DNA from: Nitriliruptoraceae bacterium
GTDB taxonomy: Bacteria; Actinomycetota; Nitriliruptoria; Nitriliruptorales; Nitriliruptoraceae
NCBI GenBank assembly: GCA_007134165.1
Contig: SLLJ01000292.1
Coordinates: forward strand, 1 to 5,287
Reading direction: 5' to 3'
Length of the DNA: 5,287 nt
Below the pieces are notes generated by a model. That model saw nothing but the letters and a program-made list of their open reading frames with translations, did no database searches and was not told the origin of the DNA. A program made the position numbers and the translations under genes. Below are positions 5,213 to 5,287 of the stretch, in pieces (positions within the stretch are counted from its first letter, which is position 1; every line of letters starts with the position of its first letter).

Positions 5213-5287
5213 GTGCACCGCCGCGCCGTGCTGCTGCCCACCCACCGCCTGGCGGTGCTGCTGGTGCTGCTGGCGCTGTTGGTGGCC
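5213..5287 (+). CDS. N-terminus of a probable membrane or exported protein, cut by the window end
   Basis: Only 25 codons are visible. From GTG at 5213 the frame reads MHRRAVLLPTHRL followed by an almost unbroken run of Ala, Val and Leu to the window edge. A basic N-terminus followed by a hydrophobic helix indicates a signal peptide or first transmembrane segment. The strong AGGAGG upstream supports translation. The alternative frame from ATG 5191 gives a Pro/Arg then Gly/Ala low-complexity peptide and looks like a shadow. The family cannot be named from this fragment. The gene is divergent from the peptidase operon and shares its 76-bp intergenic region and palindrome. Confidence 0.6.
   Translation, partial: MHRRAVLLPTHRLAVLLVLLALLVA

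Noticed and set aside
5137..5241. Upstream extension of the C69 peptidase to 5241
   Set aside because: It would place 35 extra low-complexity residues before the catalytic Cys, run through the palindrome and overlap the start of the divergent gene.
5191..5287. ATG at 5191 as start of the divergent gene
   Set aside because: The AGGAGG lies after it, and its frame encodes a Pro/Arg and Gly/Ala low-complexity peptide, whereas GTG 5213 gives a typical membrane-protein N-terminus at a suitable distance from the AGGAGG.

Overview
The window is strongly G+C-rich, with G/C at most third codon positions. Its genes (a Zincin_2-type metalloprotease next to tilS and hpt) point to an actinobacterium (Actinomycetota). 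I cannot place it below phylum level. I see no tRNA, rRNA, CRISPR array, transposase or phage gene.

Layout, left to right. Positions 1-364 carry no convincing gene. They hold two pairs of direct repeats and two GC-rich hairpins and look like a downstream repeat and terminator region. From 365 to 5136 five genes lie head to tail on the minus strand, so transcription runs right to left: a secernin-like C69 peptidase (3919-5136), a small signal-peptide-plus-anchor membrane protein (3539-3880), a Zincin_2-type HExxH metalloprotease (2479-3468, start uncertain), tilS for tRNA-Ile lysidine synthetase (998-2482), and hpt for hypoxanthine phosphoribosyltransferase (365-952). Gaps are short, and the metalloprotease and tilS share an ATGA stop/start overlap, so a single operon is likely. 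From 5213 a divergent plus-strand gene begins and leaves the window after 25 codons. Only its hydrophobic N-terminus is visible.

The metalloprotease-tilS-hpt core is a familiar actinobacterial arrangement tied to housekeeping (tRNA-Ile2 wobble modification and purine salvage). From general knowledge, the usual flanks are a D-Ala-D-Ala carboxypeptidase gene upstream and ftsH downstream. Here the upstream flank is the secernin-like peptidase plus an unrecognised membrane protein, and no ftsH start appears in the 364 bases after hpt.

The two most interesting signals are non-coding. A 27-bp near-perfect palindrome (5140-5166) sits in the 76-bp divergent intergenic region. It has the same TACCCT -10-like hexamer in both arms, as if one dimeric regulator controlled both directions and the peptidase were made from a leaderless message. 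Second, a perfect AGGAGG stands six bases before a GTC codon at the place where the metalloprotease ought to start. It is followed by an in-frame 12-nt tandem repeat, which suggests a lost, mis-sequenced or non-canonical start codon. I did not find a clearly new multi-gene system. The rest is mostly ordinary chromosomal housekeeping.
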